This document shows, piece by piece, positions 1 to 9,387 of a stretch of 64,000 nucleotides of DNA. Made by a program: the position numbers and the translations under genes. Below the pieces are notes generated by a model. That model was not told where the DNA came from. It did no database searches and saw only the letters and a program-made list of their open reading frames with translations. The stretch's first letter is position 1; every line of letters starts with the position of its first letter. The stretch comes from Neelides folsomi (taxonomy: Eukaryota; Arthropoda; Collembola; Neelipleona; Neelidae): positions 1 through 64,000 of the forward strand of contig JAQGBZ010000148.1 in assembly GCA_034687125.1 (NCBI GenBank). Reading direction: 5' to 3'.

Positions 1-142
1 ATATGGAATTAAAGCAACTTTCTGCTAAAGTAATAATTCCGGAATGAAGGCGGAATGGCTTCCGGATTTTCACTCCGAATTTATTCTGTTTAAAAGGCGG
101 ACATCTACGGCGTATATATTTCAGAATCCTTCGATGGAATTC

Positions 143-502
143 TTATGTTCTCCTGCCTACTTTTTGCTCGTCGGGAAGGGAGATATTTTGTAATGAAGAA
201 AGAAAAATGCCCAAAAGTTCTTGTTTGTGAGTCTTTAATTCATTGTCTATATTTCTGCTTTTATAACTTTGTAATATGAGAACAGAATTGAATTGATAAT
301 ACATTTTAAGATAAATTTCATCAGAATTTTCTTTATTACTGTTATTAAATTCTCTAACGAAATGAATGAGACAGATATTTATGCATAGAATAAATTTTGG
401 AGTTTTTTGAAGAGAAGGAGTATTTTGAATCAACATATTAATATTTGGCTTATTTTCACAATTTGCAAATAGAAAAAAAAGGAGTAAATTTCTAAATTTC
501 AT
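143..502 (-). CDS. Small putative secreted protein, unrecognised
   Basis: An open frame of about 119 codons. The ATG at 500-502 is the first in frame and opens a short hydrophobic stretch (RNLLLFFLFANC) that looks like a signal peptide. The rest is polar, Asn/Lys-rich and has no domain I recognise. The frame ends within 150 bp of the window edge, in a stretch of less AT-rich sequence that may be repeat-derived. It could be the first exon of a larger gene, for example another receptor like the one at 2288, or a chance ORF. I infer only a possible secreted product. Confidence 0.25.
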   Translation of the reverse strand: MKFRNLLLFFLFANCENKPNINMLIQNTPSLQKTPKFILCINICLIHFVREFNNSNKENSDEIYLKMYYQFNSVLILQSYKSRNIDNELKTHKQELLGIFLSSLQNISLPDEQKVGRRT

Positions 503-1659
503 TTTCAATAATTGTTTGTGTATAAAAATGAATATTATTATGAAAATAGATTATGCAAAATATTCAATACAAACTCAAAATTATTTTTAAAACATTGTTA
601 TTGTAAAATGGTGAATAGTAAATTTTTAATTTTTCTCAGGAGGAACTTAAATAAAAATACTATTGGTATTGAAAAATTCGCCATTATAATTTAAAAACAA
701 ATATTTATTTTATTATTCAAATTTCAAACAATAATCGACATTGAAGAACAACTAAAAATTATTATTCACATTAATTTGACAAGTTTAAGTATGTTTTCAA
801 AATTCTCAATAGATATTGATTTAAATATATTCTATCGTTCAAATAAAAATTTTAGTTAAGAGAAAAAATGGTATGGTAAGAAAATTGAGAACAAGGAATA
901 ATACTGTAAAATATTATGAGGTTGCAAATTAAACGATAATGTTATTGAAAGTATGTCATATGTTAAAATTAATAACAACAATTATGTATATCACTAGGCT
1001 TACTTCACAATTATGATTTATATATGGCTCTTGAAATTGTTTTCGAGCCATCTCAAAACTTAATTGTTAAAATAAATGAATATTAACTTAGTTTTCCAAA
1101 TTTATCTATAATTAATAATTTTATAAATTTGATTGTAACACTTTTTCTAATACTTGTTTGATGAGATTTTATTGTTTTACTAATTTAATACATTCATATT
1201 CAGTCAATATTATGTGTAATGTAATATATATTAAAGTTTATACTAATTGTTAGAACACGTTCATAATAGTTCATATAAATAAATAACTAATGGGAAGTTG
1301 GTATAAATAAATTATTAGAATCTCGTTACTGGTAAAGCTGCAGCAAACCAACAAAAACCCCTTCAACCAATCTTATATAAAACATAACAGTGGGTATTAA
1401 ATCTTATTCAAAATGAAAAATGGGTTTTAAAAATAATATTTTTTATTATGTATTAAAATTTAATGTGAATGTAATTGATGGACACTAACCCTAAGACAAT
1501 AAGTTAACCTCCACCGTTCCTATGGAATCGTTTTGATGGTCTTTTATTTTAACATAATATAGACTTAGTTTGCGGGATGAATTTTTGCGGTATTCCATTG
1601 TTACATTATTATAAAGTAGAAGAAGGTTTAAAATTTTATGTTGTTAAAATGGGTCAAAA
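503..1659. other. AT-rich intergenic stretch
   Basis: Very AT-rich sequence with no conserved coding segment on either strand. I see no RNA gene or tandem repeat in it. Confidence 0.5.
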
Positions 1660-2008
1660 TATGGCAAACTCTACACACCAGATGAACTTCGCAAAATCCA
1701 TCACGACCGTGCAACATCCCATACTGGAAAAAAGACTCAAGCTTCCAAGAAGATTTACACATAAAGAAAATAACCATTGAAACCCAATAAAAAAATTCCA
1801 GTGTCCCGACATTTAGCTTATGGATTACTTCGGTTTTGGCTATCTCAAACAGCATCTATGGGGGCGGAGGGCCAAATCTCTTAAAGGTGTTTGGACTGTT
1901 CTGCAAAACGAACATGGAGAAACTGAATATCGCCTGGACAAATACTATATTTGCATTATGGAGAAGAAGATGCAAGATGGTTGGGCAGATGATTGGGAAG
2001 CACATTAA
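1660..2008 (+). pseudogene. Decayed Tc1/mariner-type transposase, C-terminal part
   Basis: Pieces of a DDE/D transposase are readable in different frames. First comes HHDRATSHTGKKTQ (about 1700-1740), matching the usual DxAPSH block around the second catalytic Asp, where the Asp is kept. Then MDYFGFGYLKQHLWGRR (from 1820), matching the block after the third catalytic position. Stops and frame changes separate them, so no protein can be made. No terminal inverted repeats were recognised around it. The family assignment rests on motif resemblance only. Confidence 0.55.
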
Positions 2009-2287
2009 AATTTTCGTGACATTCATTCACACCGAATTTAAAAAAAACAATTTTTTAATCTGATTCCATAGTAGCGGTGGGGGTTTAGTACATATCGATT
2101 ATCTAAATATAATAAATATAACTTTTTATTTAATAATATTAATATTAATTATATGTTATTAATGTTAAAAATGAGATTAAGAGTGATATCATTAAAAATA
2201 ATTGAATGAATATAAAAATGCATTTGGAATTCAAAAATTGAACAGAATCAGCAAAAATTTCAGATTATATTTAACTTATATTTAACA
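2009..2287. other. Upstream region of the receptor gene
   Basis: AT-rich sequence between the transposase relic and the receptor start codon. It should contain the receptor promoter, but no motif stands out. Confidence 0.4.
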
Positions 2288-4438
2288 ATGTTTATAAATA
2301 ACTTTAAATTATTTTTCATTATATTCATTTGCAATAATATTTCATTCGTTAATTCTATAATTAATAGAAAATTTTCTACATATAAAATAATAAACACAAC
2401 AGTCATAAATAAAAATTTTTTAGCAATAAGTTCTTGTCAAGTTGAATTAATCTGGGACATGACAAAAGATAATTTTCAAGATAATATTCATGCTCATCAA
2501 TACCTCAGGCTATTTAATCAATTAAATTCAACACTGTCTATCAATAGGCATGATAGTTTTTATAATAAAAAACACTATTATGGTAAAATAAATCTGAAAA
2601 ATAATTTTTTTATAACAAAATATTTAAAATGCAAATCTTCTTTCTTCATTATTCCAAAATTTTTAAAATTAGTATCTGATAGTAATGGCACTAAATATAC
2701 ATTCGACAAGTATTTACTGTATAGATTCCATTCTAAATTATATAACCCAACAACAACTTCAACAACATTTAGAATTATTGTAATTTCTTCAAGAATTTCT
2801 TCTCAAGAAATTGAATTAATTGAAGAAACTATTATCGGGAATATTCAGGTTTATGAACATGTCATAAATTTCTTTCTATCTTTAGATTTTTCTTTGGAAA
2901 TGCCAATTATAAATCAAGAACTAAAAATATATTTGAAGGACGCAATAAAATTAGAATTTTTTTATAAATTTAATTCCTCAATTTTAAAATACTTATTAAG
3001 ATCTTGGAGAAGATCCTTGTTGAACATGAATTTTCTGAGAAGATTCATTGAAACTATGTATAAGAGTAATGAGACTTGCATTGGAAATTACTACGAAGAT
3101 ACGAGTGACGAACAATGCATGAAATTAGAAGTAGAAAAAAAATTCAATATTTCAAGTAATAATGTATTAAATTGGCATATTGACGATAATTTTCGTCAAG
3201 TTAGACTTAGCTCAATAAGTTCAATTTCGTTTAAAAATGGAAGGCCTCCTGTAACTATTATTGATGGAGGATTGGAAAACTTCGACATTTCATATTTAAT
3301 TATTTTAGAAAAAAGCAGTTTTGATTGGTTTATTATAATTAGGCCCTTTCAGCTATCTTTATGGGTTTTTTTCATTGCATGTATTCTTTTAACCTCTTTC
3401 ACATTACACTTGGGTTTTCATTATTTTCCATTTCGTAGTAAATCAAGAAATATTTTCTTTCCATATTTTTTATATTTATTTTCCGTTGAACAAAGCTGTT
3501 TGTCAAATGTTAATGAAATAAAACGCTTCACAATTTTAATATCTATTTTTCTTATGATGATCTTTGTGGTGTCCAGTGGATACAAAGGACTATATTATTC
3601 CATAATGTCAAAAGGATATAACCCAATCATGCCTTCAAATTTTAAACAACTGACAAATTCAAAATTTAATATTTATACAAAATCAAATATTGTTTTTAAT
3701 ATGCGTGATTTAATGAAGATTGATTCTAAAAATTTCAACAATAAGGACGTGTTGAATTTTTTGATTAATAATTTAATATTAATAAATTGGGAAAAATCGC
3801 TATTTTATGATGAAGATTTGGAATATATAATTTTTAAATTTTTAACAAAATCTTCAGTAAAATTTTCACAACCGACATCTAAAATAGAATATACGCCTGA
3901 CGACCATGAAGTTATAGAATCTAATATATATTTTGAATATGAAAATGTACTTGGAAAAAAATGGGTATTTGTAAATTATAGAGACAAAATTGTATACTTA
4001 AAATATTTATTCGGATTATTTTCAAAAAACATATACACTTTCCAACCACCTGGAAATAAACACGAATCTTTCATTTATCAAAAGGTTTATTGGATATTTA
4101 GTTTAAATTTTTTAAATCCTATTTTTACTCAAACGTTGACAAACACGTTCGAAAGTGGAATATTAACATATTGGAAACATAATTTCAAAATTAATAAAAA
4201 AAGATCGTTATTGAAAAGTTATATCAACAATCTTAACATTGAATTTACCAAAAATTTAAGTAAGTTAGATAAAGCAATTCCACCAAATTACAAATTGAAC
4301 AATTTGGGAAACTTTGACAAAATTTTATCCAAAAATGAAGATCGTTCTTTTAAACTACAAAATTTTGTTAGTATGTTTTTTATATGTATTGTATTCTTCC
4401 TCTTATCAATTTTCTTTTTTCTTTTTGAATATATTTAA
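2288..4438 (+). CDS. Divergent ionotropic receptor (IR family chemoreceptor)
   Basis: A single-exon frame of 716 residues beginning with a clear signal peptide (about residues 1-22). A long extracellular part follows. Then comes a membrane segment near residue 351 (LSLWVFFIACILLTSF), a third-pore-helix region near 413-440 ending in SSGYKGLYYS where ionotropic glutamate receptors have SYTANLAAF, and a late block with NTFESGILTYWKHNF before the final helix at about 691-716. This order, the length and the Phe-Glu-Ser-Gly-Ile block before the last helix are typical of arthropod IRs. These are relatives of glutamate receptors that form ligand-gated cation channels in sensory neurons. The pore signature is strongly altered, as in tuning IRs. 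A possible AATAAA lies at 4576. The single exon contrasts with the multi-exon genes downstream. Confidence 0.75.
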   Translation: MFINNFKLFFIIFICNNISFVNSIINRKFSTYKIINTTVINKNFLAISSCQVELIWDMTKDNFQDNIHAHQYLRLFNQLNSTLSINRHDSFYNKKHYYGKINLKNNFFITKYLKCKSSFFIIPKFLKLVSDSNGTKYTFDKYLLYRFHSKLYNPTTTSTTFRIIVISSRISSQEIELIEETIIGNIQVYEHVINFFLSLDFSLEMPIINQELKIYLKDAIKLEFFYKFNSSILKYLLRSWRRSLLNMNFLRRFIETMYKSNETCIGNYYEDTSDEQCMKLEVEKKFNISSNNVLNWHIDDNFRQVRLSSISSISFKNGRPPVTIIDGGLENFDISYLIILEKSSFDWFIIIRPFQLSLWVFFIACILLTSFTLHLGFHYFPFRSKSRNIFFPYFLYLFSVEQSCLSNVNEIKRFTILISIFLMMIFVVSSGYKGLYYSIMSKGYNPIMPSNFKQLTNSKFNIYTKSNIVFNMRDLMKIDSKNFNNKDVLNFLINNLILINWEKSLFYDEDLEYIIFKFLTKSSVKFSQPTSKIEYTPDDHEVIESNIYFEYENVLGKKWVFVNYRDKIVYLKYLFGLFSKNIYTFQPPGNKHESFIYQKVYWIFSLNFLNPIFTQTLTNTFESGILTYWKHNFKINKKRSLLKSYINNLNIEFTKNLSKLDKAIPPNYKLNNLGNFDKILSKNEDRSFKLQNFVSMFFICIVFFLLSIFFFLFEYI

Positions 4439-4817
4439 TTTATGCACTTATTGTTAATACCTCTATACCTTTAATATGTCTATTCAAAACAAGATATTAA
4501 AATATTAATATCATTTCATGCATAAATATAATCGAGTTTTATTATTGAATATAAAATACACAATTATAAAACATAAATAAAGTGAGTAAATAAAGTTATT
4601 ACAAGAAAATTACAATTACAATTGAACATAATTAGCAATTAACATAAATAGGTTTTTTTCTTGTGTTTTCTCATATAAGTATTTGAATCTACTGATGCAT
4701 TATGGCTTGAATATCCAATATTAAAGGATTTCAAGAGCTTTATCTGTTTTTTATGTTGAAAAAATCTTTCATTCTTTATTCAAATTGTTAGTTTGAAAAT
4801 TAATAGATTTTAAATGT
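4439..4817. other. 3' flank of the receptor gene
   Basis: AT-rich sequence between the receptor stop and the zinc-finger relic. It has AATAAA at 4576-4581 on the + strand, a plausible polyadenylation signal for the receptor gene. Nothing else was recognised. Confidence 0.4.
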
Positions 4818-5400
4818 TTAGGACTTCACACGATTGTGTCTTTTTAAATGTGAATTTAAATCTCCTTTTCGTGCACATGAATATTTACAAAAATTATACT
4901 TGTGAGGTTTTTCTTCAGTATCGATTCCTATTATGTGATTGTGTAAAGTTCCCAAACGTCTAAATAAACATTCACAAATTGTGCACTTGAAGGGTTTTTC
5001 TCCGGTGTGCATTCTCATATGATCATATAAGCTCTTTAATTCTGCAGCAGAATTTTGACAAATTTTGCACTTGTAAGGTTTTTCCCCGGTGAGCCTGCCG
5101 ATTCAAAGTTGTCTTTTGCCTGAATGAATAATTGCAGAATTCGCGTTTGAATGGTTTTTCTCCTGTGTGAATCCTCATGTGCATTTCCAAGGTTGACTTT
5201 AGATCAAATGAATATTTGCAAATTTCACATTTGAATGGTTTTTCTCCCGTGTAAATTCTCATATGAATATTAATGCGTTTTGTTTAATGATCATATTAAT
5301 ATTCAAAGATTCAATTTGTCTACATAAATATTTGCAAAAATAACATCTGTAAATGTTTTCTCTAGTGTGATCATTAGTATGTCTCATTAATCACTAAATT
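4818..5400 (-). pseudogene. Broken C2H2 zinc-finger gene (about five fingers)
   Basis: Reading the minus strand from 5400 down, a decayed finger (around 5290-5400) is followed by fingers with TGEKPFKCEICKYSF-type linkers. The frame breaks near 5100, where one finger loses its second His, then recovers into TGEKPYKCKIC and TGEKPFKCTIC fingers that end in HLKRHNRVKS and a stop at 4818. The linkers identify Kruppel-type DNA-binding fingers. The frame break, missing ligands and lost start make it a pseudogene or last-exon relic. A second decayed finger array of the same kind lies at 22440-22745. Confidence 0.7.
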
Positions 5401-5896
5401 ACATCTTCAACTAAAATACTTTTTACAAAATAAACAATTATTGTAAATTATTTGATCATGATTATTATTTCTCGATAATACAATTAAATATTTCAATATC
5501 TAAATAAAATAAAATAATAAACAGTCATTTAATTATTTTATATTAGCCAATAACCAATAAAGCAAATTGTCAATACCAAATGAAGAACTCTCTGTAATAT
5601 AACTAAGCTTAGAATAACAATAAAACCGATTTATAATCAATACACAAGTGCAGAGCCCTCCGGGCCCCCCTAACACTAGATAAAATTGATTTTGTAAAAT
5701 TTATACCATTTTTTTAAAAAATTACAAAAAAATTTAACATTTAAAAAAAAATTTCTCTGGACCTGAGGTCCCGATTATAGTTTTCTGGTATAACCTTATT
5801 GTATATAAAGATTTTATTTTTTCAAACGGAGGGACCGAGTGACCTTCGGCCCTATCGTATCTTCCTATATTGAGGTATGGTTAATGTTAATGGTAG
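5401..5896. other. AT-rich stretch with isolated GC-rich patches
   Basis: Mostly AT-rich. Two short GC-rich patches, near 5650 (ccctccgggccccc) and near 5830 (gagggaccgagtgacc), stand out, but they are not clear inverted copies of each other. No coding signal seen. Confidence 0.3.
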
Positions 5897-6268
5897 TTAC
5901 AGAAATATTTTAATCATTTTAATTAAAGGATTTTGTGAACTCATTTTTCTAAAAAAAATTCGTTTAGACCTTCGGTCTAAATAAAATTTTCCAGGGAAAT
6001 GAAATTTGAGATATTTTTCCATCATAATATTTTCAGTATATTCTAATATGAAATAATTTAAAGGGATTTTAACAAAACTCAAAGGAGTGGAAAAATACAA
6101 ATGATTTTTAGAATCAATATCTATGAATGCATCTGGCATAAATGTAATTTTATTTTTGAATAAATCTATAATTTTTTTATCTTTTGAGGATTTTTCCAAA
6201 CTGTTAAAAAATTGCGCATATGTATTTTCGAACTTATATATATAAGCCTTGATTTTATCAATTTTTTT
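5897..6268 (-). other. Open minus-strand frame, unrecognised
   Basis: The minus strand is open for about 120 codons without an ATG near its upstream end, so if coding it would be an internal or last exon. The product is Lys/Phe/Ile-rich (for example KIPLNYFILEYTENIMMEKYLK) and resembles no family I know. It sits between transposon relics and may itself derive from one, or be a chance frame. Confidence 0.2.
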
Positions 6269-6539
6269 AACCTTAAATATTATAAATGTATAGATACATT
6301 ATTTAATCTCGAACTCTCATATGAATAAATTGATATTTTCCCTGTAGAATATGTCAATTGTTCAAAAGTTTGAAAAGATTTTGGATTTGGATCAAGAGCA
6401 ATAATTGAAAATAACTTTGATTATATGCATTACTTACAATGAAAAACATTAGCATTAAATTAATTATTAAAATTGCATATTTAAACCCCATAATTGGGAT
6501 TTTATCAATAGGAAAATTTGGTTACAAGCCATCTTCGAC

Positions 6540-6737
6540 AGACTCGAAGCGTCATTTATACTTAGCAACGGGCATTCCGCTAAATGCTTGGATAACAAGC
6601 CTCGCGAATTTTTATTTTGGGGTCATGTAGAGAACAACCAGGTCAATTGCAAAAACCTATCGACCCTTGTAGACCTCATAGCTGGAATTGTCCAAGCGCT
6701 CAGCGAAATTCCGGTTGCTTTATGCTTTAATATGTAA
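6540..6737 (+). pseudogene. Mariner-type transposase C-terminal relic
   Basis: Between about 6603 and 6737 one frame reads EFLFWGHVENNQV, then a leucine/isoleucine-rich tail with ALSEIPVAL before a stop. This matches the C-terminal block of mariner transposases (a Phe-Leu-Trp-Gly motif followed by Val-Tyr and an aI.eIP tail). The region just upstream is frame-broken. It differs from the relic at 1660-2008, so two element lineages seem present. The assignment rests on motif resemblance. Confidence 0.45.
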
Positions 6738-6863
6738 AAGAACTTGGGAAGATTCCAAAGGTCGTTTTCCACGGCATATTTAAGGAAATGCTCTAATCAC
6801 AAATTAAGATTATTATTCTAGTTTTGTGATGCATTGAGCATAAATTGATAACCTTTGAGAAAA
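6738..6863. other. Spacer between two transposon relics
   Basis: Short AT-rich spacer between the mariner-type relic and the left repeat of the next element. No feature seen. Confidence 0.3.
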
Positions 6864-6870
6864 TGGCTAA

Positions 6871-6988
6871 AGTGTAGAATGTGGGAACACGAGGTAAAAA
6901 CGATTTTAAAGTGTTTTTTAGTCAATTAAGTAGTGCTGATCACGATTTTAAAGTCCGTTAGTAGGACAAATAATAAATTAAAAAGTTA
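6871..6988 (+). repeat. Left terminal inverted repeat
   Basis: The left arm of the element spanning 6871-7413. It matches the reverse complement of 7296-7413 along its whole length with scattered mismatches. Confidence 0.75.
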
Positions 6989-7085
6989 AGTGTTATATAT
7001 AGGTAATATCTAAAACCCGCACATTTAACTTACACCATTTCACTTCCTTTCTTTCCTCACACGTTTTCTCAGTTGCTTTTTTATT

Positions 7086-7232
7086 ATGGCTCCAATTAAT
7101 TTGAAATCTATTTTTAATTGGGATTCAAATAATTTAATTATCGAGAAAGTCCAGGAACTTGGTCTAATTCCTAAATCAGGAGAACTCCCTTGCAAAAAGC
7201 TTCTTGTAGAGGTTAGGTTAGGTTATGTTTAA
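7086..7232 (+). pseudogene. Truncated transposase N-terminus inside the element
   Basis: An ATG frame beginning MAPINLKSIFNWDSNN and continuing through KVQELGLIPKSGELPCKK before it runs into a TTAGG-like repeat and stops. The short helical start followed by a Cys-containing segment resembles the N-terminus of ISXO2/Merlin transposases, where a zinc ribbon follows. Everything downstream is missing. Confidence 0.35.
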
Positions 7233-7295
7233 CTGTGTTGAGACCAAATGAAATTGCTTGAATGTTAATAAAAAAAATTTAACTTTTACCTGCTG

Positions 7296-7413
7296 TTACT
7301 TTGTAATTTATTATTTGCCTCACTATCGGACTTCAGAATCGTTATCAGCATTACTTAATTGACAAAAATTCACTTTTAAATCATGCTTAACTCGTGTTCC
7401 CACATTCAACACT
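7296..7413 (-). repeat. Right terminal inverted repeat
   Basis: The right arm of the same element, inverted relative to 6871-6988. Confidence 0.75.
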
Positions 7414-7589
7414 TTTTCCCCTTTATCAGGGCATTAAAAGAAACATCGGATAAAGTTTTATATGACTAAACATTGCACTATAAAGAAAATACTTTCAAAT
7501 CAAAATGCAGTTTTATTAATCTTTTTATTCATCCCAAATTTTCATTAAAGTAATTTGATTAAAATAATTTACTTTTATCTTTAATTGCA

Positions 7590-9021
7590 ATGAAGACCAA
7601 ATTGCTTTGCAATCTCAACGAAGAAGCCGTGAAAGCCGCCGTCAAAGAAAATGTGCGGTTTAACGGACGGAGTCTTCGGGAATTTCGCGAATGTGAAGTG
7701 AACTTTGGGAAAAGTTCCGGTTTTTGTGAAGTTGTTTTTCAACCTTTTACAAGAGTTTTAGCTCAGGTAAATAAAATATATTAAATATTAAAAGTATTTA
7801 ACTTTCAGTTTTATCGTATTTAACTTTCAAATTAAAGAATACAATTATCTATTATGATTTATTAATTTAATTATTAATTTAACAATATTAAAATCAAGGT
7901 ATCGGCACGAATCGGCGACCCGAACGATTCTCGACCCGGCGAAGGCGTTCTTCAATTTTCTGTCTGGATCTCACCTGCTTCTAATGGGGAAATGGCAGGC
8001 GGAGGATCTCAGAGATCTTCAATCATTGCAAGAACTCTTGAGAGGATTTTCAAAGAAAATCGGGCAATTGATCTCGAATCCCTTTGTGTCAAGTTTGGAG
8101 AAAAGGTCAGTTCTTTTTATTAATTAAAATTAAAATAATGAGCTTTTTCTAATAAATTAAAAGTTCTATAGCTTCTCGCTTAATTAATTTTATTCAATGC
8201 TTCTCGTTTAATTAATTTTATTCAATTATCCTCAATTTGTATAATAATCAATCAATTTATAAAAATCCTAAATTCTTCAGGTTTGGGTCATTCGCGTTGA
8301 TGTTCATGTGATTGAAACGAACGGGTGTTTGGCTGAAGCAGCAACTTTGGCCGTGTTGGGAGCTTTTATAACCTTTGACCTTCCAAATGCTGCCATTGAA
8401 GAGGACGAAGACGGAAATGAGAAAGTTCTGATTGACAATTCGAACACTCGGAAGCTTTACATGTTCCATCTCCCTTCAATTACTTCTTTCCTCATTACTG
8501 AACACAATTCTTTCATTGCGGAACCTGACCGAGAAGAAGAAGAGGTTTCCAATTTATTTAATTTAACCTTAATCATTTATCTAATTGCAATTATGATTAA
8601 ATTAAATTATACAGACACTATATATTTTACACTAATAGTATTTAACTATTAGTGTAAAAATCTTTAAAGTTTTTTATTTAATTAAATATTTTAATTTTAA
8701 TAGATTTACCCCGGTAAATTGATGGTTGGACTTAACGAAAGCAAAGAATATTGTTATTTGCATTTGACCAATCCATTGGAACGTCCCGTTTTGAGCCGAG
8801 CTTTGGCAATCGCGAAAGAAAAATGTTTGGAACGGATCAAAATGATGAAAAGTTTGGCGGAGGAGCAGAACCAGAAAAAGCAAGTTCCACTTTATTTGCT
8901 ACAACAATCGGACGAGAAGGAATTAGGAGTTAAAATTCGATTGGCAGATTTAAGGAAGATTCCAAAGAAAAATGACCCAAGAGAAATTCCTCCTATTACT
9001 GACATTAAATTAGAAAGTTGA
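7590..9021 (+). CDS. EXOSC9: Exosome complex component RRP45
   Basis: Four exons joined in phase: 7590-7766, 7899-8105, 8281-8544 and 8704-9021, giving 321 residues. The product is one of the six RNase PH-like subunits of the RNA exosome ring, which threads RNA to the catalytic subunits in nucleus and cytoplasm. Family marks are RFNGRSLREFRECEVNFG near residue 24 (RxDGR region), IDLESLCVKFGEKVWVIRVDVHV around the exon 2/3 join, a DAA-like ETNGCLAEAATLAVLGAF block, and EPDREEEEIYPGKLMVGLN. The C-terminal tail is short compared with the 439-residue human protein, so only the core is kept. AATAAA at 9102 lies in the 3' flank. All intron ends are GT/AG. Confidence 0.93.
8626..8662. repeat. Perfect hairpin in EXOSC9 intron 3
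   Basis: TTTTACACTAATAG and its exact complement CTATTAGTGTAAAA are separated by a short loop within the third intron. Possible miniature-element or stem-loop relic. Confidence 0.6.
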
Positions 9022-9387
9022 TTAAAGATTTAAACAACTCTTTAATTACATAAATGTGTTCAGAATTTAAAGTGTTAATTTTTTGTGACTTTAAATGAAA
9101 CAATAAAATTAAATGAAAAACTAAGCTAAATAATGCCCAAAATTTTGAATAGAATTTTTAATTTAATTATTTGTTTTATAATAACATTTTATAATTTGCA
9201 AGTTTGCATACAAAAAGAAACTGAAGATCAATATTTACACATTTGGCATTTTCACTGGATTTAAATTTTTTTCATTTACAAACTACGCAAAATTAATTTA
9301 CAACATTCATTTAATATTTAACCAACATTTAACACGTAATTTTATTAGAAAACAAATAAAGCTCGTGGACTGAAAACAATCCATTTC
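9022..9387. other. Convergent intergenic region
   Basis: AT-rich gap between the tail-to-tail EXOSC9 and Fuseless-like genes. It carries AATAAA at 9102-9107 for EXOSC9. No other feature seen. Confidence 0.5.

Larger units (their letters stand above)
6871..7413. mobile_element. Deleted DNA transposon with long terminal inverted repeats
   Basis: Two diverged arms of about 118 bp face each other (6871-6988 and 7296-7413) around a 307-bp core. The arms share GAATGTGGGAACACGAG near the outer ends, GTCAATTAAGTA in the middle and CAAATAATAAATTA at the inner ends. The core contains a 48-codon frame at 7086-7232 that looks like the start of a transposase gene. I see no clear target-site duplication. 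This is a non-autonomous, MITE-like derivative of a larger element. The inner frame hints at an ISXO2/Merlin-type parent, but that is tentative. Confidence 0.7.

Noticed and set aside
1577-1855. Two genes on opposite strands at 1.6-1.85 kb
   Set aside because: Both frames overlap the decayed transposase and encode mixed-frame products.
4818-5262. Two separate zinc-finger genes
   Set aside because: Both frames belong to one finger array broken by a frameshift near 5100.
8308-8652. A separate 114-codon gene starting at 8308
   Set aside because: It is exon 3 of EXOSC9 read into the following intron.
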